Shown: positions 35,370-43,350 of the stretch, piece after piece
How the letters are laid out: the number at the start of each line of letters is the position of its first letter
Numbering within the stretch: the first letter of the stretch is position 1
From: Thaumasiovibrio subtropicus
GTDB lineage: Bacteria; Pseudomonadota; Gammaproteobacteria; Enterobacterales; Vibrionaceae
Direction: 5' to 3'
NCBI RefSeq assembly: GCF_019703835.1
Contig: NZ_AP023055.1
Coordinates: forward strand, 1,426,001 to 1,490,000
DNA: 64,000 nucleotides
Position numbers and translations under genes: made by a program
The notes under the pieces: model-generated
What the model was told of the DNA's origin: nothing
Databases searched by the model: none
The model's input: only the letters and a program-made list of their open reading frames with translations

Positions 35370-36056
35370 TTACCACTCGTGAATAAAACCGTCCCACGTG
35401 TAGAACTTACCGGAATGGCTCATATTCATCTTCACTGCGAAGTTAGCAATCCCTTCTGCGCTCTCTTCAGGGGTAATATCCGCTTCCTCACCGCCCATTT
35501 CCGTCTTCACCCAACCCGGATGCACAGGACAAACAGCAATATTTTCATCTTTCAACTCTAATGCCAGCACTTGCATTACCTTGTTTACCGCGGCCTTAGA
35601 ACTACGGTAAGCATACATCCCCGTACTATGACGACTGAGTGCCCCCATTTGACTGGAGATCGTAATAATACGGCCATGTTCTGACAACCTAACATTCGAT
35701 AGCAATGCCTCACAGACTAGCAAAGGGGCAACAGTATTGATTTCGAGCGTCTCTAGCCAGCCGCGTTTATCGGTATCCTTCAACGTCTGAGCAACGGGCC
35801 CGAGAATTCCAGCATTATTTATCAAAATATCGATAGGCAACGATTTCAGCGATGCCGCCAGCTTATTGATAGACGCCTCGTCTGTGACTTCTAAGCGCTT
35901 TAACACTAACTGATCTTCGTTTTTTAACGTTTTCAGTGCTTCTGGGGCATGCTCACCACGAAACGTCGCGACCACGCGATAGCCGCGGATTAGAAATTGT
36001 CGAACTAGCGCGAGACCAATTCCTCGAGATCCCCCCGTAATCAATACTGTTTCCAT
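35370..36056 (-). CDS. Short-chain dehydrogenase/reductase
   Basis: NAD(P)-binding SDR of 228 residues, of the C-factor/YbbO-like short type. The motif TGGSRGIGLALVRQF (7-21), NNAG (~84-87), ITISSQMGALSR and YRSSKAAVNK with catalytic Tyr and Lys are present. The C-terminus (HPGWVKTEMGGEEADITPEESAEGI) resembles CsgA/sepiapterin-reductase-like SDRs. The substrate is unknown. It abuts the endonuclease V-like gene (shared base), so the two are coupled. Confidence 0.85.
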   Translation of the reverse strand: METVLITGGSRGIGLALVRQFLIRGYRVVATFRGEHAPEALKTLKNEDQLVLKRLEVTDEASINKLAASLKSLPIDILINNAGILGPVAQTLKDTDKRGWLETLEINTVAPLLVCEALLSNVRLSEHGRIITISSQMGALSRHSTGMYAYRSSKAAVNKVMQVLALELKDENIAVCPVHPGWVKTEMGGEEADITPEESAEGIANFAVKMNMSHSGKFYTWDGFIHEW

Positions 36057-36556
36057 TAATTAAGTCCTCGGCAAAGTTGATCCACTCGTTTTAACATTGT
36101 AGGTAATCGATGCTTACCCTCCATCGTCAGCACCCCTTTTTTCGCTTCTGCTAACGATAGCCCTACAGCGGTCACATAAAGCGGTTTGCTGCTTTGGCCT
36201 CTTAACACTTCACATTTCGAAGGCGTTCCGGCGAAAGGCTTTTTAGCAACCCCGACAACAGGCATTTTCCCCTCTAAATAGGAATACAGGTGTTGGCCGA
36301 GACCGGGTTTCTCTTCTTCACCAAGGTTTACAAAGCCATCAACGATAACCATCGAAATCGGCAGTTTCACAGCCTCCATCACCGCCAAGATACAGGGTAG
36401 CTCGCGCTTATAAAACGCCCCCGGTTCATAGGGCGCGACGGTATCAATCGGCGTCGTTACTTCCTTGGTCACCGCAGTACTGTCCCAACGCTCAAAGACT
36501 ACCCCCGCTGCGACGGCGCTATCCTCACCGTATTGCACGTCAATTGCCAAAATCAC
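36056..36556 (-). CDS. Short endonuclease V-like protein
   Basis: Protein of 166 residues aligned by eye with endonuclease V (deoxyinosine 3'-endonuclease, about 220 residues in E. coli). Matching blocks are AIDVQYGEDSAVAAGVVF (first metal Asp), YEPGAFYKREL (the YxPG...RE motif with catalytic Glu) and VIVDGF followed by LGQHLYSYL and PVVGVAKKPF. The VDGHGxxHPR segment of classical enzymes is VDGFVNLGEEEKPG here, so the usual His ligand is missing and two residues are inserted. The N-terminal and C-terminal extensions of Nfi are absent. Family membership is good; activity on inosine-containing DNA or RNA is open. Confidence 0.75.
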   Translation of the reverse strand: MILAIDVQYGEDSAVAAGVVFERWDSTAVTKEVTTPIDTVAPYEPGAFYKRELPCILAVMEAVKLPISMVIVDGFVNLGEEEKPGLGQHLYSYLEGKMPVVGVAKKPFAGTPSKCEVLRGQSSKPLYVTAVGLSLAEAKKGVLTMEGKHRLPTMLKRVDQLCRGLN

Positions 36557-36577
36557 TGTTACTACCTCGAGTGAATA

Positions 36578-36895
36578 TTAATCTTTAAAAAAAACGGCCA
36601 ACCAGATGGTCGCAATGGCTGGCGCGGTGGCCACGACTTTATGTTTTTTCCCTGCCGGGATGAAAGCGTATTCTCCAGCTTCTAAATGTTGGTGGCGACC
36701 ATCTTCATACTGCAAGGTACCAAAGCCGCTTAGTACCATCACCCACTCATTCTCTTCTTGGTCATACCAACCTTCCTCAGGCGACGTTTGACCATAAGAC
36801 ACAATACGTTCAATTCTTACATTGTCAGCCGTTAAAAGATCTTCAAAATGCTCAACAGTCTTGTCCTTGGGCAAATCTTTAAAAAAACTTGTCAT
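36578..36895 (-). CDS. Small cupin-domain protein
   Basis: Single cupin domain of 105 residues. The GWYDQEENEWVMVLSGFG strand and the EAGEYAFIPAGKKHKV second motif define the fold. The first metal motif lacks the usual HxH (EEGWYDQEENEW), so metal binding may be weak. It lies in the same direction between the endonuclease V-like and BI-1 genes, with gaps of 10-21 bases, as part of a four-gene run. Function not recognised. Confidence 0.75.
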   Translation of the reverse strand: MTSFFKDLPKDKTVEHFEDLLTADNVRIERIVSYGQTSPEEGWYDQEENEWVMVLSGFGTLQYEDGRHQHLEAGEYAFIPAGKKHKVVATAPAIATIWLAVFFKD

Positions 36896-36905
36896 GCTAA
36901 ATCCA

Positions 36906-37571
36906 CTAGTTATTGCGCGATGCTAAGATACGTAGGATACGCAAGAATAGGTTAATAATATCCATATAAAGGGCAGCCGCACTGTCAACAGCATTATCCA
37001 AGGTTTTCGGTATTTGATTGGCGCGTCCCCAGTCATAGCCAATGTAACCACAGAAAATGAGAGCCACGGCCCAGTCAGTCCAAATCGAACTGATACCAAA
37101 GACAAAACGTTGCACCAGTTCGACCACAATAATGCAAAGAAGCGCGATCGTTAACGCGCCAACAATGCGAGTGAAAAATGCAGGGAAAAGGGTACCTAAA
37201 ATCATCATTAGCCCTGTTACCATGCCCGTCAACTGAATAGCTTGCATCACGAGCGCAGGGTCATAAACGGCGACAACCATGTTGATGATGAAACCAAATG
37301 GGACAACAACAAAGTTATAGCCTATAAAACTCACGATCGGATTGTCTGATGCGCTAAACAACCAAATACCAATAAAGCAACTTATAAAGTAACCAATGAA
37401 AAACGCGACGGTAGGAATGTTATAAATTAGCTCTACGGGTACAAACCCCACCATGAGGTAATTGACAAAAAAACCCCAACAAAGCACTAAACCAATAGTG
37501 AAATTGTACAAATTAGCACTTATTTCTCTTCCTTCTAACTCTGTGCGTTCAAATACATCTGACTCAAACAT
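36906..37571 (-). CDS. Bax inhibitor-1/YccA family membrane protein
   Basis: Inner-membrane protein of 221 residues with seven hydrophobic segments. The C-terminal family block GYDWGRANQIPKTLDNAVDS then AAALYMDIINLFLRILRIL contains the conserved acidic residues of the BI-1 pH-sensitive channel/YccA-YbhL family. E. coli members modulate FtsH or calcium leak. It is first of a minus-strand run with the cupin, endonuclease V-like and SDR genes. The 37572-37851 gap shows only the pump terminator. Confidence 0.85.
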   Translation of the reverse strand: MFESDVFERTELEGREISANLYNFTIGLVLCWGFFVNYLMVGFVPVELIYNIPTVAFFIGYFISCFIGIWLFSASDNPIVSFIGYNFVVVPFGFIINMVVAVYDPALVMQAIQLTGMVTGLMMILGTLFPAFFTRIVGALTIALLCIIVVELVQRFVFGISSIWTDWAVALIFCGYIGYDWGRANQIPKTLDNAVDSAAALYMDIINLFLRILRILASRNN

Positions 37572-37800
37572 CGTTATTATTCCTTACTAACGTTTAACAT
37601 TGATTCTCGCTCTTTGCGACTTAACAACGCCATAATTACTGGCGGCACGACGACTTTACAAATCACTCGCATGATTGACAAAATAATCAACTTTAAGAAC
37701 GATAACAAGGATTTATATTCAAACCCTCGCAAAAGCCTTTGTCCCCTTGCAGGGCGTAAGGCAAATAAATGATTAAAAGTGAACTGTTTCCCAGAAAAAT

Positions 37801-37832
37801 GAAAAGGGTGACATTTTCATGTCACCCTTTTC
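37801..37832 (-). terminator. Intrinsic terminator of the first RND operon
   Basis: Fourteen-bp perfect stem GAAAAGGGTGACAT / ATGTCACCCTTTTC with 4-base loop, 20 bases after the pump stop; on the minus strand the tail is ATTTTTCTGG. Confidence 0.85.
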
Positions 37833-37851
37833 ATCCGCTTTATACTTCAGC

Positions 37852-40800
37852 CTATTTGTAACTGACTCGGTACAATAATGAGTAAACCACAGGCAGTACA
37901 ATCAAGGTTAATACCGTAGCAAAGCCAAGGCCAAATATGATGGTCACGGCCATCGACTGGAAGAAAGCATCAAAGACCAACGGAATCATACCCAACATGG
38001 TCGTCAATGCCGCCATACAAACCGGTCGAACACGACTCACACTGGCTAAGACAATGGCATCGTGAATACTCTGCCCTTCATCGATTTCCACATTAATCTG
38101 CTCAACCAGAACAATGCCATTTTTCACTATCATGCCTGACAAGCTGAGTAAGCCAAGTAATGCAGTGAAAGAGAATGGAATGTTCAGCAATAGCAACCCA
38201 GCAGTGACACCAATGATCGCCAATGGCACTGTAAACCATATCGCGAGTGGTTGACGTATGGTGTTGAACAAGAAAACCGTGATCAGGAACATAGCTAAAT
38301 AGCCCATCGGCAAAAACGTGAACAAGCTTGCTGTCGCTGATTGCTGCGTCTCGTACTCTCCACCCCATTCAAAGCTGTAGCCATCAGGCAACGTAATCGC
38401 CTCAATCTCATCTTTTATCGCATTTCGAAGTGAATCAGACGTATCATCGCTGAATGGGCGCACGTCAGACATCACAGAGATAACGCGTTTAAAATCACGA
38501 CGAACAATGAGCGAGTTTTCACTTTCAACATCAAACCCTGTGACAACTTGTTCCAGCGGTATCCACGCATTTCGCTCTTGAGACCAAATCTGCAACTCAT
38601 TGATTCTATTCGCATCTAAGCGCTCTGCATCTGGGGCTCGCATCACCATAGGTAAGATATGGCTACCATCACGGAACACACCCACTTGCTGACCAGTGAA
38701 GTTGACCAACAAGGTATTATCAAGCGCTTGTTTGCTGATCCCCGCTCTACGGGCTGCGGCCTCATCTAACGTCGGGCGAATGACATTGGTTTTCTCACGC
38801 CATGAATGGCGAATCGCTGTCGCTTGCGGTTCGTTTTCCATAATTTCTACCGCTTGCGATGCCAATTGACGCAAGACCTCTGGATCTGGCCCGTAAAACC
38901 GTGCTTCAACTTTAGCCGCCGGTGCTGGGCCTAAATCCATCAACTTAAACTTAAACTCAATATCCGGATACGCTTTTGAGAACGCGGTTTGCATGCCAGG
39001 TAGCATGTTTTCAATGCTTTCAACATCCGTTGCCTCAATGATCAATTGAGCAAAGCTTGGATACACTTTTTCCGGCGCATAGGTCAAAATGAAGCGTTGT
39101 GCACCCATCCCCATCACCGTTGTGACGTTCTCAACCCCTTCAAATTCACTCGCTAAACCTTCAAGATCCACCATGGTCGCTTGGTTTTGACGAATATCCG
39201 TCCCTTGTTGCATCCACACATCCACGTAGAACATGGGCGTATTAGAAGGCGGGAAGAATGCCTGACGTACAGAGCCAAAACCAATAACAGAAGCAACAAG
39301 CATGGCTAGCGTCAGTAATGTCACTGCGACACGGTGACGAAGCGCAACGGTCAAGAAACCACGATAAAGGCTAAAGAACAGACCACGGTACGGATCTTCT
39401 GCTTCTCCACCTTCATTAATCTCTTCTTTAAACATCAGTTCACAGAAGAATGGCGTTAATGTGAGTGCAACAATCCAACTTAGCAGCAGAGAGATGAGCA
39501 AGACTTGGAAGAGCGACCCCAGAAAATCCCCAGTAGAATCTGGCGACAAGCCAATTGGCGCAAAAGCGATAATCGCGATCACTGTCGCCCCGAGTAAAGG
39601 CCATTGGTTCTGTTTCACAACAAGATTAATCGCATCGAGTTTGGTCATCCCTCGCTTCAAACCAACAAGGACACCCTCGGTAATAACAATCGCGTTATCA
39701 ACCAGCATACCCAGTGCAATAATCAGCGCGCCAAGCGAAATAATCTGGATCTCTATCGACAGCACATTCATACCAATGAAGGTACCGAGGATTGTTAAAA
39801 GTAAGATGCCGCCCATCAGGATACCGGAACGCAATCCCATCGCGAACAACAGCACAACGATAACAATACCCACCGCTTGCGCAAGGCTGATCAGGAAGTC
39901 TTCCACAGAGTGATCAACGATGGTCGGTTGGTCGTAAACTTTGTTCATTTCCATGCCGATCGGGCGTGCAGATTCCAGTTCTGCGAGTTTCGCGTCAACG
40001 GCGATCCCGACATCAACCACATTGACACCTTTGGCAAAGGAGATACCCAGAGATAGCGCAGGTTTACCATTGCTTCGATAGAGGTTTGTCGGTGTCTCAT
40101 CAAACTGACGACGAATATCAGCAATATCACCAAGACGAATCAACTGATTGCTGCCGGGCGGGCTAATGATCAGCGACGCCAGATCGTCGATGTCATTAAA
40201 CTCACCGGTGGGATGAATACGGATCGATTGCCCTTGCACGTAAAGCGAACCCGCATTCGAGACAACATTTTGACTAGAGATAATGTTCAGTATCCAGCTC
40301 GGATCAATGCCAAGTGCATGCATATCTTGCTGAGAAACCTCAATCACCACTTGCTCAGTCACGGTGCCAGCGATATTGACCTTTTTAACGCCCTCAACAG
40401 CAAGTAACTCGCGTTGCAGGAAATCAGCGTAGTTTTCCATCTCACGGAAGCTGTAATCATCGCTACTGAGGTTAAAAAGAATGCCGTAAACATCACTAAA
40501 ATCATCGATCACTTGCGAAGGGTAAACACCCGGCGGCAACTCCGCTTGGACATCATTGACCTTACGTCTTAGCTCATCCCAGATTTGCGGTTGCGCATCG
40601 CCAGGATAACGTTCATGAAGCTCCACCATGATTTGTGACATGCCTGCTGTGGTATTGGAATCAATATGCTTCACATACTCTAATTCCAAGATGGCACGCT
40701 CAATCGGCAAAGTAACTTCTTCCTCGACTTGCTCCGGCGAGGCCCCCGGATAGACGGTGTTAATCATCGCTTGAGGAATAGGAAACTCAGGAAACTCTAA

Positions 40801-40902
40801 CTGCCCTAAACCAGTAAATGAAATAGAACCACCAATGAGTAGCAATAAAAACAGCACCCAGCTAATGACTCTATTTTTGATTGAATACGCCGCGATTGTC
40901 AT
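37852..40902 (-). CDS. RND efflux pump inner-membrane transporter
   Basis: Hydrophobe/amphiphile-type RND permease of 1016 residues with 12 membrane helices and two large periplasmic loops. The proton-relay motif GMLVDNAIVITEGV in TM4 and the N-terminal VYPGASPEQVEEEVTLPIE are characteristic. It forms an operon with the membrane-fusion gene upstream (2-base gap) and ends at a strong terminator. No outer-membrane channel gene is present, so it probably works with TolC. It belongs to the AcrB superfamily near the Vibrio Vme/Vex pumps; the substrate cannot be predicted. Confidence 0.92.
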   Translation of the reverse strand: MTIAAYSIKNRVISWVLFLLLLIGGSISFTGLGQLEFPEFPIPQAMINTVYPGASPEQVEEEVTLPIERAILELEYVKHIDSNTTAGMSQIMVELHERYPGDAQPQIWDELRRKVNDVQAELPPGVYPSQVIDDFSDVYGILFNLSSDDYSFREMENYADFLQRELLAVEGVKKVNIAGTVTEQVVIEVSQQDMHALGIDPSWILNIISSQNVVSNAGSLYVQGQSIRIHPTGEFNDIDDLASLIISPPGSNQLIRLGDIADIRRQFDETPTNLYRSNGKPALSLGISFAKGVNVVDVGIAVDAKLAELESARPIGMEMNKVYDQPTIVDHSVEDFLISLAQAVGIVIVVLLFAMGLRSGILMGGILLLTILGTFIGMNVLSIEIQIISLGALIIALGMLVDNAIVITEGVLVGLKRGMTKLDAINLVVKQNQWPLLGATVIAIIAFAPIGLSPDSTGDFLGSLFQVLLISLLLSWIVALTLTPFFCELMFKEEINEGGEAEDPYRGLFFSLYRGFLTVALRHRVAVTLLTLAMLVASVIGFGSVRQAFFPPSNTPMFYVDVWMQQGTDIRQNQATMVDLEGLASEFEGVENVTTVMGMGAQRFILTYAPEKVYPSFAQLIIEATDVESIENMLPGMQTAFSKAYPDIEFKFKLMDLGPAPAAKVEARFYGPDPEVLRQLASQAVEIMENEPQATAIRHSWREKTNVIRPTLDEAAARRAGISKQALDNTLLVNFTGQQVGVFRDGSHILPMVMRAPDAERLDANRINELQIWSQERNAWIPLEQVVTGFDVESENSLIVRRDFKRVISVMSDVRPFSDDTSDSLRNAIKDEIEAITLPDGYSFEWGGEYETQQSATASLFTFLPMGYLAMFLITVFLFNTIRQPLAIWFTVPLAIIGVTAGLLLLNIPFSFTALLGLLSLSGMIVKNGIVLVEQINVEIDEGQSIHDAIVLASVSRVRPVCMAALTTMLGMIPLVFDAFFQSMAVTIIFGLGFATVLTLIVLPVVYSLLYRVSYK

Positions 40903-40904
40903 GC

Positions 40905-42002
40905 TTACAATCCTCGCTCACGTTCTAGCGGTTTCACTTTCATGCCCGGGCGGAGTTGATTTAGTCCTGCCATCACTAGCTGATCGCCTGGCTGCAACGC
41001 ACCAGATACCGAGATCCCATCCGCACTTACACCTTGTTTACTCACATCAACTGGCGTGACTGCCCCATCGCGATAGACCCAAACTTGCGCAGTCCCCGTG
41101 GCATCATTCACTAATACCGCCGTTACAGGTAGCAGGTAAGTTTCTTCATCCACAAGATGCGGCAAAATCTTATGCATATCCATGTGCAGCGTCGCACCCA
41201 TGCCTGGATAGATGGTCTGGCCGTCATCAGGTACATCGAGCGAGAAGACAACTTCATAGGCTTGCGTACCGGGTGTCGCTTGGGTGGTATGCTGCTTGTA
41301 AGTCACGGGATAACTCGTCTCGTTACCCGCAAATGTCACCAGTGGGCGGTATGCTTGGTCAACTTTGGTTTGATCAACTTGGTTAAGAATCGATTCAGGC
41401 AATTGAATGCTAATGTCCAGCGTGTTGTTGTCTTGCAACACGAGAATGGTCTGTTGTGGCTGAATGTATTGAAAATTCTCTACCGCCGTTTGCGCGATGC
41501 GTCCCGAGAAGGGTGCCACTAACACAGTATCGGCCAAACGATCTTGGGCAAGTTTCAATGCCGCTTTTGCCGACTTGACCCGGGCTTGGGCGTTATCGTA
41601 GTCAGATTGAGAGAGCACTTGCTTCTCGCGCAGCTTCTTAACCCGATCAAAGTCACGTAATGCTAACTCGTAGTCTGTCCGACGTAGCATTAACTCCGTT
41701 TTAAAGTCGCGATCATCCAACCTCGCCAGCAACTGGCCCTCTTCAACCGCATCAGCAGGTTTGACAGGGAAAGAGACAATTTCACCGGGTACGCGGAAAG
41801 AGACTACTGCCTCTTCACTTGCTAAAACGTTTGCCGGAAAGCGGCGCAAGTTGGTCTCCGCAGAGTCGGGTACTGTAAATAGCTTAACCGGACGAATGAC
41901 CTCAGCAGCGACGACAGTTTCGGCCTCTTCATCTTGGCATCCCGTTAGAGCTGCCACAATCGCAACTCCCAATATTGCAGTTTTATACTTGTTAAGAGGC
42001 AT
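40905..42002 (-). CDS. RND membrane-fusion lipoprotein
   Basis: Periplasmic adaptor of 365 residues. The lipoprotein signal has lipobox ALTGC (Cys at ~21), followed by the lipoyl/beta-barrel halves (VSFRVPGEIVSFPV, GQLLARLDDRDFKTE) and an alpha hairpin (KLREKQVLSQSDYDNAQARV). It couples the RND transporter to TolC. ATG 42002 with GGAG 7 bases before is preferred over a GTG three bases upstream. Its promoter holds the palindrome shared with the TetR gene. Confidence 0.92.
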   Translation of the reverse strand: MPLNKYKTAILGVAIVAALTGCQDEEAETVVAAEVIRPVKLFTVPDSAETNLRRFPANVLASEEAVVSFRVPGEIVSFPVKPADAVEEGQLLARLDDRDFKTELMLRRTDYELALRDFDRVKKLREKQVLSQSDYDNAQARVKSAKAALKLAQDRLADTVLVAPFSGRIAQTAVENFQYIQPQQTILVLQDNNTLDISIQLPESILNQVDQTKVDQAYRPLVTFAGNETSYPVTYKQHTTQATPGTQAYEVVFSLDVPDDGQTIYPGMGATLHMDMHKILPHLVDEETYLLPVTAVLVNDATGTAQVWVYRDGAVTPVDVSKQGVSADGISVSGALQPGDQLVMAGLNQLRPGMKVKPLERERGL

Positions 42003-42036
42003 CACGCGTCTCCATCTATTTCTCTTCGAATAAAAT

Positions 42037-42050
42037 CCGAATATTATTCG
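42037..42050. promoter_or_regulatory. Operator of the RND operon (CCGAATATTATTCG)
   Basis: Palindrome CGAATATTATTCG, 35-48 bases upstream of the adaptor start. The same sequence recurs at 42866-42880 upstream of the adjacent TetR gene, which makes it a strong candidate TetR operator. Confidence 0.75.
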
Positions 42051-42113
42051 TTAACAAATCCAAAAAATGAGCAGTCAGCGCTGCTCTTATAGTATTAGTT
42101 GGCGATACGCCAT

Positions 42114-42845
42114 TTAGCTTTCTAAAGCCGCTTCCCATTCACGATCGACTTCGGCGATGAGATCGTTAGCAATCACCTTTACCAACTGCCAATCCTGCTC
42201 GCTTAACGCGAGCTCAATCCCCCACCCTTTTAGAAAATTCAAAAGGTTGATAAACATCGGCTGGGTCTGACAACTTTCACTTTCCGACACATCAATCAAG
42301 CCAAAACCTGAGTTTTCAATGTCATAAATTCCCATGGTCAACCCCATCAAGCCCGTCGTGAAATAGGCACAGTTGACATTAAGGTGGCCCCTCTCAGTGA
42401 AAATTTGCTCTAGTCGCGGCAATACCATCGCTTCCGTATCTGCGCCAATCTTTGCCAGCGCGTCTACGCGCGCAGACGCTGCTCTCTTCCAAACAGAAGG
42501 CATGCACGCCATCGGCATAATTTCATATTGCCCAGGGTGCAGTTCGTTGTACTCCCAAATCAATACGGGCAACAGAGCAATATACATATCAGCACTGACA
42601 TCCATTTGGTTTAGATGAACCAAAAAGCGCTGTTTTTTCGACACTAAATCAATCGCACAACCCAGCAGTAAATCTTCTTTACTCGCGAAATGTGAATACA
42701 CAACCCCCATTGAGCATTCACTGACCTTGGCAACGTCGGCCATTTTGAGATCAAGAAACCCTTGATCATTTAACAATTTCATCGTGGCGTGGACGATCTC
42801 TCTTTCTCGTTGTAAGCGCTTTTGCTGTCGGCTCATATCTTTCAT
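42114..42845 (-). CDS. TetR-family regulator of the RND operon
   Basis: TetR regulator of 243 residues. The N-terminal HTH is EIVHATMKLLNDQGFLDLKM with ADVAKVSECSMGVVYSHF and ASKEDLLLG (~15-65). The ligand-binding domain is longer than average. It is directly upstream of the pump operon in the same direction; both genes have the CCGAATATTATTCG palindrome before them, so it probably represses itself and the pump until a ligand binds. ATG 42845 is preferred over TTG 42854. Confidence 0.87.
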   Translation of the reverse strand: MKDMSRQQKRLQREREIVHATMKLLNDQGFLDLKMADVAKVSECSMGVVYSHFASKEDLLLGCAIDLVSKKQRFLVHLNQMDVSADMYIALLPVLIWEYNELHPGQYEIMPMACMPSVWKRAASARVDALAKIGADTEAMVLPRLEQIFTERGHLNVNCAYFTTGLMGLTMGIYDIENSGFGLIDVSESESCQTQPMFINLLNFLKGWGIELALSEQDWQLVKVIANDLIAEVDREWEAALES

Positions 42846-42865
42846 CTTTACCAAAACTCAACATT

Positions 42866-42880
42866 CCGAATATTATTCGG
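42866..42880. promoter_or_regulatory. Operator of the TetR gene (CCGAATATTATTCGG)
   Basis: Perfect 15-base palindrome about 21 bases upstream of the TetR start, followed by a half-site CATTCGG at 42885. Fourteen bases are identical to the site before the pump operon. Confidence 0.78.
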
Positions 42881-43153
42881 ATTTCATTCGGAGTACAACC
42901 CTGATTATTAATCAATTTTCTTAATCAGAACAATTTACCTACATTCACTTTAAAATTATCACCCATAATTCAAACAGCGAACGATAACCTAAAGCGATGA
43001 TTATTAACAAATATCTTGTTACATCATGTAATGGTAGCTTCGACAAATTTTCTGTATCGTTCGCGCCATCTTTCATCGACAAGGAGCGCAACCCGTGGAA
43101 CCCGATAGTTGTCATTATTGCAGTTATTAATTCCCTCTGGTCGTTGCCTGTCC

Positions 43154-43171
43154 GCCTCACCAGAGTGAGGC
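43154..43171 (+). promoter_or_regulatory. Leader hairpin upstream of mgtE
   Basis: Stem GCCTCAC / GTGAGGC with 4-base loop in the long region (42881-43350) before mgtE. It may be part of the mgtE 5' leader or an upstream terminator; a following T-rich stretch (TCTCTTTTC) is modest. Confidence 0.45.
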
Positions 43172-43254
43172 AGCGTAAGATATCTCTTTTCTAAGCAGTC
43201 CTACCTGCCCGACCATATCATTGGTCACCCCGTGGTTTTCATAAGGAATCAACC

Positions 43255-43311
43255 ATGAACTCAAACTCTCAGGAACCTCCTAGTTGGCGGTTTAAAATAG
43301 TTCACTTATAA
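43255..43311 (+). CDS. Candidate 18-residue leader peptide of mgtE
   Basis: Short open frame encoding MNSNSQEPPSWRFKIVHL, with AAGGA 9 bases before its ATG and a stop 39 bases before mgtE. Its layout, an acidic residue with prolines near the N-terminus followed by a basic stretch, recalls enterobacterial MgtL (MEPDPTP... then RRRLK), whose translation destabilises ribosomes at low Mg2+ and opens the downstream transporter gene. The leader contains ACCTCC, complementary to the mgtE ribosome site GGAG. The function is inferred; I know no described vibrio equivalent. Confidence 0.55.
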   Translation: MNSNSQEPPSWRFKIVHL

Positions 43312-43315
43312 CGGG

Positions 43316-43337
43316 TTTGAAGATCCCTGCATCTTCA
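43316..43337 (+). promoter_or_regulatory. Hairpin between leader ORF and mgtE
   Basis: Stem TGAAGAT / ATCTTCA with a 6-base CCCTGC loop just before the mgtE ribosome site CTGGAGATGT. A ribosome on the leader ORF would cover the upstream side and could change this fold. Confidence 0.5.
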
Positions 43338-43350
43338 GACCTGGAGATGT

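Noticed and set aside
42881..43254. M-box Mg2+ riboswitch before mgtE
   Set aside because: I could not find the conserved M-box core; the short ORF and hairpins fit a leader-peptide mechanism better.
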